A DNA stretch of 24,621 nt from an uncultured Atopobium sp. (GTDB lineage Bacteria; Actinomycetota; Coriobacteriia; Coriobacteriales; Atopobiaceae): assembly GCA_946999785.1 (NCBI GenBank), contig CAMQEO010000009.1, positions 1 to 24,621 on the forward strand. Direction: 5' to 3'. How positions within the stretch are numbered: position 1 is the stretch's first letter; every line of letters begins with the position of its first letter. The position numbers were made by a program, and so were the translations under genes. This document shows, one piece after another, positions 16,066-23,231 of the stretch. Under the pieces are notes generated by a model, which had not been told where the DNA came from, ran no database searches, and saw nothing but the letters and a program-made list of their open reading frames with translations.

Positions 16066-16723
16066 TTAGTAATACTGGCTCTCGTCATTGTGCTTGTGCT
16101 CATCGGCCTCTAGCAGGTTGCCAAACCGCAGAGAAATATCGCGTGCACGGTTCTTGACGCTGTCCCGCTTCTTCTGGAACGCCTGCCATGTCTTCTCGTA
16201 GTTTGCATAGAGGTGCGGGTACATCTCCTTGACCTTGCCGATGACGAACTCGGAGAAGCCAGAGGGCGCAGAATCGGCCTCCTGTGCGTTTTTCATCAAC
16301 TCATCGACCTGTTTTGCCCTGTCGGCAATCAGACGCGCCCAGTTGCGAATGCCGCGTCCGTATTTCTTGCCTGGTTCGGGGTTGTCCGGCCTTCGTTCAT
16401 GCAAACCCACTTGATGAGGTCGTTGTGGTCTTGACCACGTCCTCAGGCAGCTCGGACAGGCTCTTTCCTGCACGTACACGCAAGGCACAGAACACCGCGT
16501 CATGCAGCGCCTTGTGATAGTTCTCACCGCCAGAGAGATAGGCAAGGTTGTAGACGTCCCCCTTATTGCCAGACGGATAGCCATGACCCATCTGCCAGCC
16601 CGCTTTCGTAGATGCGTCAGGCGCTTAATATACGGGCGGAATCGTGTTATTATTCATGTACGTGAACGAGGCAGCTCCCTTAGCTGGCAAGGCGCGGGAG
16701 CTGTCCTTTTTTGTGCCGCTCAT
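16066..16723 (-). pseudogene. Unknown mobile-element gene, broken by a nonsense codon and two frameshifts
   Basis: Starts at ATG 16723, with AAGGAGG upstream, reading MSGTKKDSSRALPAKGAA and ending IPPVY at TAA 16627-16625. The same frame then continues through APDASTKAGWQMGHGYPSG to LPEDVVK. Near 16430 the sense shifts to a second frame (DHNDLIKWVCMNEGR), and near 16390 to a third (RPDNPEPGKKYGRGIRNWARL to HKHNDESQYY, stop at 16066). The pieces join without overlap into one soluble protein of about 218 aa, so this is one gene with three lesions. I do not recognise the family; the position after an excisionase-like gene suggests a replication or transfer protein. GC is higher than in flanking chromosomal genes. 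Confidence 0.75.
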
Positions 16724-16737
16724 GAAATATCGCCTCC

Positions 16738-16944
16738 TTAACTCTTTGGCATTACAGCCTTGTAATGCTCGTCAATCCACGTGCTCAGGTCATCTGCCTT
16801 GTAGAAGACCGCAAGGTGAAACTTGTAGAACACAGATCCCTTGCGCTATGCCCTCCATGTGCGAAGCGTGACAGGGGCCACGCCCAGCCTGTCAGCCGCC
16901 TCATACGTGTTCAGAAAATCCTTCTTGTCGCCTTTCTCTTCCAT
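16738..16944 (-). pseudogene. Excisionase-like helix-turn-helix gene with an internal amber codon
   Basis: Reads MEEKGDKKDFLNTYEAADRL, then GVAPVTLRTWRA, then TAG at codon 33 (16848-16846), then RKGSVFYKFHLAVFYKADDL to VMPKS and TAA. That is a 68-aa MerR-like HTH domain of the excisionase family (TYEAADRLGVAPVTLRTWR is the HTH, FYKADDLSTW the wing end). The frame is otherwise intact on both sides of the stop. ATG 16944 is preceded by GGAGG. Excisionases direct recombinase-mediated excision. Here both this gene and the recombinase remnant are inactive. Its stop is 14 bases before the start of the next broken gene. Confidence 0.82.
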
Positions 16945-16980
16945 GTCTCATACCTCCTAACTCAAATGCCGTACACAAAC

Positions 16981-17054
16981 AAAAAAAGCTCCTGCCAAAA
17001 CCAGAAGCGGACACAACAAAAAGTCACGTCTATCTCTGGTTTTGGCAGGAGCTT
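16981..17054 (-). terminator. Terminator with a perfect 20-bp stem
   Basis: Arms 17054-17035 and 17005-16986 are perfect 20-bp complements (AAGCTCCTGCCAAAACCAGA and its complement) with a 29-base spacer. On the minus strand the stem runs into a T-run at 16987-16981. It starts 10 bases past the stop of the gene remnant upstream and sits about 40 bases before the excisionase-like gene. A stem this long is unusual for a simple terminator. Confidence 0.8.
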
Positions 17055-17063
17055 CGTTAGTCG

Positions 17064-17168
17064 TCATTTCACCTGCGGCGCTCGGCGGTATTCCACCTTG
17101 CGCTCGACTCTTATTCCCGATAGCAACACCGCATCAAAGACGGGACGGGTGCTGGGCCTTTGTTTATC
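17064..17168 (-). pseudogene. C-terminal remnant of an unknown gene
   Basis: An open minus-strand frame of 34 codons ending TGA at 17066-17064. It reads DKQRPSTRPVFDAVLLSGIR then VERKVEYRRAPQVK. Its GC-rich codons match the element genes downstream. It ends 10 bases before a strong terminator, as a real gene end would. Upstream, the frame hits TAA and the sequence becomes AT-rich at about 17160, so the rest is lost. I do not recognise the family. Evidence for coding is compositional only. Confidence 0.4.
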
Positions 17169-17331
17169 TTATTCCATAATACTTTGTAAACAAGCAAAAC
17201 GCAAGGCAAACATTCGAATTCCAGCAGGTCAGAGACCTGTTCAACTCATATATGAACAGAAACAAGCAAAAATATTTTTTATGGGTTCTGACGGGATAGC
17301 CAGAGAAGCACAGTAACGACAGCCGGGGGCT

Positions 17332-17532
17332 AACCACATGTGTGACCACATCAAAATGGTATGTGGTCACCTATTTTGAAAAATTTACACTCGTCTACAA
17401 GGGGATTTTTTCGATTTTGGCCACTTGACCACATGACCACTTACAAACCGACTTATTTTATTTCATTATTACGTATACATACCCTTCTTCGAATTCTTAA
17501 AAATAAGTAGCTAATAATGTGGTCATGTGGTC
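17332..17532. repeat. Array of eight GACCACAT-type octamers (iteron- or operator-like)
   Basis: Copies: AACCACAT 17332-17339; GACCACAT 17344-17351; inverted ATGTGGTC 17361-17368; three in tandem at 17419-17442 (GGCCACTT, GACCACAT, GACCACTT); two tandem inverted copies at 17517-17532. The copies at 17342-17370 form a perfect 10-bp inverted repeat. Most of the sequence between is AT-rich. The arrangement resembles iterons of a replication origin or a multi-site operator. It lies beside decayed element genes; no partner protein is known. Confidence 0.6.
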
Positions 17533-17583
17533 AGCCAATACGTTCATTTATGAGGATTCACGTGTTTTATGTCACGTTTCGCA

Positions 17584-17944
17584 TGTCATATGACAGTGTG
17601 CATTTCGGACGCTAACGCGTCCTCAATGCAAAACAGGGCGGCCTCAAGGCCGCCAGATTAACACGGGGCACATGCAAAGCCCCGCACTCACGCATGCCAC
17701 CCTTTCTCTGTGCCCTGTCTATCTTCTGGAGGACAACGGAGGCGCGAAGCGCCGTAGTTTTCCAACCAGACTAGAATGTTGCGGACGGCGCAGCCGTCCC
17801 AACCTACATCACGTAATCAATCCTGCGGCTCAAATAGCCGTTTTAAGACGTGAAAAGACCTTGAAGAGAAATTTCCCATCCAAGGTCTTAAAATCGCTCT
17901 ACGAGGCTTCCTAGAGCATCCTACGCGGTCAATAACTATCCGCG
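17584..17944. repeat. Dense cluster of about nine hairpins/palindromes next to ssrA
   Basis: In about 360 bases: TGTCATATGACA palindrome 17584-17595; GGACGC/GCGTCC in a 17600-17629 hairpin; GGCGGCC/GGCCGCC 17637-17654; CGGGGC/GCCCCG 17664-17684; GGCGC/GCGCC 17741-17753; GGACGGC/GCCGTCC with extended GTTG/CAAC 17778-17803; CGGCT/AGCCG 17826-17840; AAGACCTT/AAGGTCTT 17855-17889; GCTCTA/TAGAGC 17896-17917; CGCGG/CCGCG 17924-17944. GC is well above the flanks in the first half. I find no convincing gene here; the structure suggests a non-coding functional or REP-like region. Confidence 0.6.
17855..17889 (-). terminator. Possible terminator downstream of ssrA
   Basis: On the minus strand AAGACCTT (17889-17882) pairs with AAGGTCTT (17862-17855) and is followed by a short T-run. 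It is the best terminator-like hairpin between the tmRNA 3' end at 18003 and the element genes. The 19-base loop and short T-run make it weak. A competing pairing, TTTTAAGAC/GTCTTAAAA (17841-17849 and 17885-17893), overlaps it. Confidence 0.4.
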
Positions 17945-18002
17945 AATCTATATATAAGCACCAACTCATTCCTTACAAAATAGAGTTCAACGCTTCCTAC
18001 TA

Positions 18003-18378
18003 TGGTGGAGGTGCGGAGAATCGAACTCCGGTCCAACGCAAATTCCTGGCAGGTGTCTCCAAGCTCAGTTGTCAATTACATTTAAAACATGCACCACTTA
18101 ACAACAGGCGATGTATGTTCGATTCTGTTCAATCTTAAACATAAGCATACAGTCCACGTCTTATGTTGCATCTTCCTAAAATGACGACGCCCTAAAAACG
18201 GAAGCAATTCTTAGTTTGTCGGCTGCTTGTATAAATTAAGCAGCAAGAGCAAGCTTGCGCTCACTCTTGAAAGGAATAACATTGTCAATTAAATTTGACA
18301 GTACCCCTGATTAACGTGGCGAGGAGACCACGGCTTGCTGCCCACCTCAAACTTACCCTGTCGAATCCAGTCACCCCC
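18003..18378 (-). ncRNA. ssrA: tmRNA (transfer-messenger RNA)
   Basis: Ribosome-rescue RNA. The 5' end GGGGGTGACTGG (18378 downward) and the 3' end CACCTCCACCA (to 18003) form the 7-bp acceptor stem, with one G-U pair, and an encoded CCA. The T-arm GGAGTTCGATTCTCC is intact. The tag reading frame ends DNVIPFKSERKLALAA, then TAA at 18238-18236; the LALAA end is the canonical proteolysis tag. The exact resume codon a few residues upstream is not certain from sequence. It lies downstream of smpB, its protein partner. Its 3' end borders the decayed mobile element, consistent with ssrA being a known integration hotspot. Confidence 0.97.
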
Positions 18379-18690
18379 AAAATGCATACACGGCACATAA
18401 GTTAGAACAGACAAAAAATATGCGTGCCGAGGCTTTGTGAGATCTAAAGGAAAGATACGCACAATTCATGCGCGTAAGCAAATATCCACCAACTATCAAA
18501 GAACACCATCTATAAAGATCTATAGTAAGTATAAGTATATCTAAAAATGGGCGCGACACAAACTGCAAAGAGAAACAACATTCGGGCACGGATAGAAAAA
18601 CTAAACAAGATCCCACCTGTAGGCGGCAGTTAATAGCGCGGCTTATAATGCGATTTATAGCGTAGTTTATAACAAAGCTCACACCGCAGT
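18379..18690. other. Intergenic region between ssrA and smpB
   Basis: About 310 bases, presumed to contain the ssrA promoter. TATGCA ends 4 bases before the tmRNA 5' end but no convincing -35 is present. A weak 103-codon minus-strand frame spans it; it runs into the mature tmRNA, has no ribosome binding site and partly encodes the 12-bp tandem repeat, so I do not call it a gene. Confidence 0.5.
18624..18671. repeat. Four tandem imperfect 12-bp repeats downstream of smpB
   Basis: Units on the minus strand: TATAAACTACGC, TATAAATCGCAT, TATAAGCCGCGC, TATTAACTGCCG (18671 to 18624). A half-copy-like ATAAACTGCGG lies a little further towards smpB. They begin about 20 bases past the smpB stop. Each contains a TATAA-like element, so they could add promoter activity, but chance slippage is as likely. 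Confidence 0.55.
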
Positions 18691-19209
18691 TTATGCAAAA
18701 TGCTCACGCGTGCGGGCTTTTAACACTCTTTGAATCTCACGATCAGAATCGCGCTTTGCGGCGGCGGCACGCTTATCGTACATTTTCTTTCCTCTACCTA
18801 CCGCAACTTTAACTTTTACGCGATTGCGTTCGTTAAAATAAATTTCAAGCGGAACCAACGACACACCTTTTGTCTGGACACGCCGTGCAATCGATAAAAT
18901 TTGCTTTTTGTGCATCAGAAGGCGACGCCTTCTATCAGGGTCAATATTCCAAACGCCCCCGTGAGAGTATGGATGAATGTGCAAGCCCACCAAATATAAT
19001 TCGTTATTTCTTACAATACAAAAACAGTCGGTCAACTGACAGCTACGCTCGCGCAAGCTTTTTACTTCAACACCAGTAAGCTCAATACCTGCTTCTTCGG
19101 CATTGTCTAACTCATAATCATGATAAGCAGTACGATTTTTAGCAATAAGACGAAAAGTTGCCTGCTTACGTACACCCTTATGTGCCTGCTGCTGAACTAT
19201 CTGCTTCAT
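18691..19209 (-). CDS. smpB: SsrA-binding protein SmpB
   Basis: Small basic protein that binds tmRNA and carries it to stalled ribosomes. Diagnostic segments are IAKNRTAYHDYELDNAEEAGIELTGVEVKSLRE, YLVGLHIHPYSHGG, RRRLLMHKKQILSI and VGRGKKMYDKRAAAAKRDSDREIQR; the C-terminal tail is basic. Length of 172 aa is within the family range with a slightly long N-terminus. I choose ATG 19209, with AAGGA about 7 bases upstream, overlapping the end of the TPR gene (stop 19222-19220). An in-frame start at 19260 lies inside that gene. It is followed by ssrA. Confidence 0.97.
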   Translation of the reverse strand: MKQIVQQQAHKGVRKQATFRLIAKNRTAYHDYELDNAEEAGIELTGVEVKSLRERSCQLTDCFCIVRNNELYLVGLHIHPYSHGGVWNIDPDRRRRLLMHKKQILSIARRVQTKGVSLVPLEIYFNERNRVKVKVAVGRGKKMYDKRAAAAKRDSDREIQRVLKARTREHFA

Positions 19210-19219
19210 GCATACATCC

Positions 19220-20077
19220 TTAATTCTGCTCAGATTCTGCGTTTTGGCGAAGCTCATCAAGAAGTTTATACACCATATCTTCGCCTACCAAATGAACTGC
19301 TCTAAGCGTCAGATTAGTAGCTTCATGGTCATCACCATGCTTGCGCTGAATTTCAGCCGCAGTAAGCAGACATAACACAATATCGGCATTGGCTCCATCG
19401 GGAAGTTGATTTTGTTCCAAGAGCTCGTGAGCTTTGGCGTCGCTAAGTCTGTCTGCGTCTAAATCGGTATCGGCAACCTCGTGAATGAGCGCACATACTC
19501 TACCATCGCGCGCATCAAGCCTTTTAATCACATGTGTAAGCGCAGCGGCTACATCTGTATCGCCTTTATCACGATACAAGGCAACAAAATTGCAAAACGC
19601 GCGTGCAAGATGATCAACATAACTTGCACGCTCCAAAACAGAATAGCTAAGAGCTAGGTACTCATCGTGATTGCCCAAAAAACGATACACATCCGCTAAG
19701 TTAAGGCGCGCAGCACAATCCAAAGGATTCCAGCGAACGGCCTGCTTAAGCGCCTCACGTGCCAACTCCTTATTATCTTTATGAGCATACGCAAGCGCTA
19801 AATCGGCATACATACGCGAGAAAGGCTCAGACACATCATGAATGGTACGTGGGTCATTTTCAAGACGCGCATACGCCAAATGTTCAAATATGTCATTAAA
19901 GGAAAACCACTGATCGTGAGCAGACGCTTCGCAATTTGCTGCAATATAGCTTTCTGCATCATCGGCAAGACTATGCAAGAGCTCTAACGCTTGATCGTCT
20001 TCCCCTTGGCACAAAAGGCTTTCAGCAACCAATAATTCATCTGCCAAATTGGATTGGTTTATATCGATAAATGACAC
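19220..20077 (-). CDS. TPR-repeat protein of unknown function
   Basis: A 285-aa soluble protein with alpha-helical repeats. The clearest TPR-like pairs are FSRMYADLALAYAHKDNKELAREALKQAVRWNPLD and ARLNLADVYRFLGNHDEYLALSYSVLERASY (about residues 86-157). An Asp/Ala-rich C-terminal half follows. TPR proteins mediate protein-protein contacts, so no enzymatic role is suggested. It starts with GTG at 20077 behind GGGAGTG, 20 bases after the ftsX stop, and overlaps the smpB ribosome binding site. Placement in an ftsE-ftsX-TPR-smpB cluster suggests cotranscription. Function is unknown. Confidence 0.85.
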   Translation of the reverse strand: MSFIDINQSNLADELLVAESLLCQGEDDQALELLHSLADDAESYIAANCEASAHDQWFSFNDIFEHLAYARLENDPRTIHDVSEPFSRMYADLALAYAHKDNKELAREALKQAVRWNPLDCAARLNLADVYRFLGNHDEYLALSYSVLERASYVDHLARAFCNFVALYRDKGDTDVAAALTHVIKRLDARDGRVCALIHEVADTDLDADRLSDAKAHELLEQNQLPDGANADIVLCLLTAAEIQRKHGDDHEATNLTLRAVHLVGEDMVYKLLDELRQNAESEQN

Positions 20078-20097
20078 AGACTCACTCCCATATACGC

Positions 20098-21024
20098 CTA
20101 CACCTTAAGATAGCGTCTCATTGCAATAATAGAACCAAACATACCAATTAAAAGACCGATAAGAATTAAAGCACCATATGTTGCAAGCAGCACTTCCAAA
20201 GAAAGCTCAAAGGTTAAAAATTGCAAGCTTGATTGCAATTTTGGAATAACAAGTAACAAGCCAGTTTGCAAAACTGCAATGCTTAACAGTGCACCAATAA
20301 ATGCTTCAAGCATACCTTCTAGCATAAAAGGCCCGCGAATAAAGCCGTTGGACGCACCAACAAGACGCATAATAGCAATCTCACGACGACGAGCAGAAAT
20401 TGCCAGACGAATGGTGTTATTAATAAAGATAAATGCAATAAAAGCAAGCATAACAATAAGCGCAATTGCACCAATACGTAAATAATTTGTTACGCTAAAT
20501 AGACGCTCAACTGTTTCACGTCCGTATTGTACCGATGAAGATGGCTTATCGGCGTCATCAGCAACTTTTTTGAATAACGTGTCTTCAACCAGTGTTGACG
20601 CAATGTCTTCGACACTTTGTGGATTAGTTAAATTAATAACCAACGAAGCTGGCACGGGATTTTCTCCATCCAAAGCAGCTACTGCGTCAGCAGCATTTCT
20701 GTTGCTCATGGTTTGCTTATATTCAGCTAAAGCTTCCTCTTTGCTTTTATACGTTACAGTTTTTACACTATCCCAGCCTTCGATTTTCTTTTTAAGCGCA
20801 TTAACATCGTTTTGATCTGCATTGTCAGACAAAAATGCTTGTATGGTTACTTGATTTTCAACGGTACCAACCATATTTGCCACAAAAGCAGAGGCAATGG
20901 TAAACAAACCAATTACAAACAGTGATAAAAATATGGTGATTATAGCTCCAAGGACGGTAGACCAGTTGCGTCTAAAATGTCTTCCTACCTCGCGAAATGA
21001 ATAACCTAAATTAGAGAGCACCAT
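20098..21024 (-). CDS. ftsX: Cell-division ABC transporter permease FtsX
   Basis: Membrane partner of FtsE; the pair regulates cell-wall hydrolases at the division site. It begins MVLSNLGYSFREVGRHFRRN with the first transmembrane helix at about residues 20-47 (STVLGAIITIFLSLFVIGLF). A large extracellular loop follows (VTIQAFLSDNADQNDVNALKKKIEGW to SSSVQYGRETVERLF). Three more helices form the FtsX domain (RIGAIALIVMLAFIAFIFINNTIRLAI, RREIAIMRLVGASNGFIRGPF, and two near the C-terminus). Length of 308 aa is normal. ATG 21024 overlaps the end of ftsE by 14 bases, with GGGAGG about 11 bases upstream. A longer frame to 21075 is entirely inside ftsE. Confidence 0.96.
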   Translation of the reverse strand: MVLSNLGYSFREVGRHFRRNWSTVLGAIITIFLSLFVIGLFTIASAFVANMVGTVENQVTIQAFLSDNADQNDVNALKKKIEGWDSVKTVTYKSKEEALAEYKQTMSNRNAADAVAALDGENPVPASLVINLTNPQSVEDIASTLVEDTLFKKVADDADKPSSSVQYGRETVERLFSVTNYLRIGAIALIVMLAFIAFIFINNTIRLAISARRREIAIMRLVGASNGFIRGPFMLEGMLEAFIGALLSIAVLQTGLLLVIPKLQSSLQFLTFELSLEVLLATYGALILIGLLIGMFGSIIAMRRYLKV

Positions 21025-22054
21025 AAAAACCGTAGCCTCCCTTCTCTTGATCGCGAACAACTTGACCTGCTTCAAGTGCTATTACACGCTTGCGCATAGA
21101 ATCAACCATCTCGCGGTCATGCGTTGCCATAACAACGGTGGTACCTGCGTGATTAATACGGTCAAGTAGTTTCATAATGCCCAACGAAATAGCCGGGTCA
21201 AGATTACCTGTAGGCTCATCGCACACCAAAAGTGGTGGTCTATTTACCATAGCGCGTGCTACAGACACACGTTGTTGCTCACCACCAGAGAGCTGATCGG
21301 GATAGTGAGACATTTTTTCACCCAAGCCAACAAGACGTAAAACCTCGGGGACTTGTGCTCGAATAATAGACTTTGGCTTTCCGATGCACTCAAGCGCGAA
21401 TGCAACGTTTTCGTAAACTGTTTTATCTGGTAAAAGCTTAAAGTCTTGATATACCGTACCAATTTGGCGGCGTAAATAGGGAACTTTCCAGTTGCGCATA
21501 ACAGTTAAATCGTGACCCGCAACAATAACTTTACCCTTGGTCGCGCGAAGCTCACGCGTTAAAAGCTTTAAAAACGTTGACTTTCCCGAACCTGAATGCC
21601 CTACCACAAATGCAAACTCTCCTGGGTAAATATCGAGCGTGACATGGCTCAATGCCGGTTTATCTTTTTGCGCAGGGTAAATAAGTGTCACATCTCTTAG
21701 TGCAATTGTTGGTTTTCCAGCTTTTGCAACTGCAGGCTCAGCAGAAGAAAGAGGCGCAAAAACCTGCGTAAATCCGTTTTGCGGGTTTTCAGCTTGGGCA
21801 TGCGCTTGAGCATTTCCATCTAAACTCTGCTGCACACTTTGATGAGACATAGGGCTATTTTGTACCTGTGTCTTTTGAGCTGTCTGCATGTTAAGGTTCT
21901 CATGCTGCGTTTGTTCTTCTTGTATAACGGGCAGTGGTTGACTTTGTTGAAGCTGCTCGGGCGAAGCATTGGTCATTTGATTGCTGTACTGGTTTTGATC
22001 AACCCGTACATCAGTTTCGCCGCTTTGTTCACTGCCACGAAAGTGGTTTGCCAC
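21011..22054 (-). CDS. ftsE: Cell-division ATP-binding protein FtsE with long N-terminal extension
   Basis: ATPase of the FtsEX complex. The ABC domain spans about residues 115-347: Walker A GHSGSGKST (152-160), Q-loop VYQDFKLLPDKTVYENVAF, signature LSGGEQQR (255-262), Walker B LLVCDEP (275-281) and the H-loop ATHDREM. All catalytic motifs are intact. Typical FtsE is about 225-230 aa; this one is 347. The extra N-terminal segment of about 114 residues is rich in Gln, Asn, Ser and Ala and looks disordered. The start is GTG 22054 with AAGGAG 5 bases upstream. Met57 and Met69 inside the extension lack good sites, so the extension is probably real. It is the first gene of the ftsE-ftsX-TPR-smpB cluster. 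Confidence 0.95.
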   Translation of the reverse strand: MANHFRGSEQSGETDVRVDQNQYSNQMTNASPEQLQQSQPLPVIQEEQTQHENLNMQTAQKTQVQNSPMSHQSVQQSLDGNAQAHAQAENPQNGFTQVFAPLSSAEPAVAKAGKPTIALRDVTLIYPAQKDKPALSHVTLDIYPGEFAFVVGHSGSGKSTFLKLLTRELRATKGKVIVAGHDLTVMRNWKVPYLRRQIGTVYQDFKLLPDKTVYENVAFALECIGKPKSIIRAQVPEVLRLVGLGEKMSHYPDQLSGGEQQRVSVARAMVNRPPLLVCDEPTGNLDPAISLGIMKLLDRINHAGTTVVMATHDREMVDSMRKRVIALEAGQVVRDQEKGGYGFYGAL

Positions 22055-22147
22055 AGAAGCTCCTTAATCTAGTAAATTTATAGATACCTGTGTTTATTCT
22101 AACAAAATTCTGAAATATATTCCAACAGTGCTCCCTGTTGCTCGAAC

Positions 22148-22185
22148 AAAAAAGCGCGCAAGATCGGGACAAAATCTTGCGCGCT
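22148..22185 (-). terminator. Intrinsic terminator of the transaldolase-like gene
   Basis: A perfect 12-bp GC-rich stem (22185-22174 with 22164-22153, AGCGCGCAAGAT and complement) has a 9-base loop and runs into T residues at 22153-22148 on the minus strand. It lies about 90 bases past the stop of the gene and upstream of ftsE. Confidence 0.92.
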
Positions 22186-22273
22186 ACGAGGAACTTTAAT
22201 GGATAGGCGTATAAATGAACAAAACATGCATACGCTGCGATACTTAAATCTGGCTTATTTGTACAAAAACGTC

Positions 22274-22957
22274 TTATGCATTCTTCACTTTTTCCCAGTC
22301 ATGAGCAAAGCTGGCAAGACCTTGGTCGGTAAGAGGATGGTGTACACACTTCTTAAGCGCTGCAAACGGAATCGTAGCAATATCCGCACCTAAAAGCGCT
22401 GCTTGTGCAACGTGATACGGCGTACGAACAGAAGCGGTAATAATTTCGGGGCCACCTTCTTCTTCCCAGTACCCGTATGAATAATTTTTAACTGCATCAA
22501 CAACATTTGCAAGCTGGTCAATTCCGTCTTCTGCAACATCATCAAAACGGCCAACAAACGGAGAAATATAACGTGCACCCGCACGAGCTGCAAGAAGTGC
22601 TTGTGTAACACTAAAAATAAGAGTCATATTTACACGAATACCGCAAGCTGCAAGCTCATGGGTTGCCGGCAAAGAAGCCTCACAAATAGGCAACTTAACG
22701 CAGATATTAGGAGCAAGCGCACTTAAACGTTTACCGTCGGCAATCATTTCTTCGGTAGTAGTTGCACACGACTCAGCCGATACTGGCACATCTTTTCCTA
22801 CGATCTCACAGATTTTTTTCATGTGATCTTCAAAGTCAGCTAGTTTTCCTCCAGTTTTTGCATACAAACTTGGATTCGTGGTAACGCCAGACAATACACC
22901 CCACTGAGCAGCTTCGCGAATTTCGTCTAAATTAGCGGTATCGATAAAGAATTTCAT
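22274..22957 (-). CDS. Fructose-6-phosphate aldolase / transaldolase-like protein
   Basis: Member of the small transaldolase/FSA family, which forms a Schiff base on a lysine and interconverts fructose-6-phosphate with dihydroxyacetone or acts as a transaldolase. It begins MKFFIDTANLDEIREA and has GVTTNPSL and the active-site NICVKLP (Lys about 88). Further on are NMTLIFSVTQALLAARAGARYISPFVGR and, near the end, IITASVRTPYHVAQAALLGADIATIP. Length of 227 aa fits this short class. Members of the short class include both aldolases and transaldolases, so the exact activity is not certain. ATG 22957 has AGGAG about 6-7 bases upstream. It is transcribed alone, with a strong terminator after it. Confidence 0.93.
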   Translation of the reverse strand: MKFFIDTANLDEIREAAQWGVLSGVTTNPSLYAKTGGKLADFEDHMKKICEIVGKDVPVSAESCATTTEEMIADGKRLSALAPNICVKLPICEASLPATHELAACGIRVNMTLIFSVTQALLAARAGARYISPFVGRFDDVAEDGIDQLANVVDAVKNYSYGYWEEEGGPEIITASVRTPYHVAQAALLGADIATIPFAALKKCVHHPLTDQGLASFAHDWEKVKNA

Positions 22958-23231
22958 ACGTTGCTCCTTCTGTCAGCTTGTGCAATCTTTGTGCACCTAA
23001 GAGTTATTGTACAAAAGTCGCACCGTGCAAACACGCAACTTGTGCTCGTTTTCGCTCGATGGTATCTTTATTAGGTTAAACGTTTTATCATTTGTAAAAA
23101 ATAAATGTGTGTACACAAAACCAACAAACGATTACAACAAGTTATACAAATAGCACGTGATCTTTTAGAGCGTATAAGTAACTCAATAACCAAAAATTTA
23201 TACACTACAGCCATATCAGAGATAAGCGGCT
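22958..23231. other. Intergenic region upstream of the transaldolase-like gene
   Basis: About 270 bases between the YitT-family stop and the transaldolase-like start. It probably holds the latter's promoter: TACAAT at 23011-23006 on the minus strand is a candidate -10 but no well-placed -35 is visible. A plus-strand frame here is a shadow with no ribosome binding site. No RNA or repeat was recognised. Confidence 0.45.

Noticed and set aside
17196..17240. Sequence resembling a tmRNA/tRNA T-arm fragment as an attachment-site duplicate
   Set aside because: TTCGAATTCC has only partial similarity to the ssrA 3' end (TTCGATTCTCC); too many mismatches for a credible att repeat.
16765..17316. Long plus-strand open frame across the excisionase-like gene and terminator
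   Set aside because: It runs antisense through the excisionase-like gene and the 20-bp stem; composition changes along it and no family is recognisable.
17672..17914. 80-codon plus-strand frame in the hairpin cluster
   Set aside because: It spans several perfect hairpins, has no ribosome binding site and shows no coding pattern.
17584..17944. CRISPR array
   Set aside because: Repeats are short, differing palindromes with irregular spacing, not identical direct repeats with uniform spacers.
18371..18682. 103-codon minus-strand frame between smpB and ssrA
   Set aside because: It overlaps the mature tmRNA 5' end, has no ribosome binding site, and its N-terminus is just the translated 12-bp repeat.
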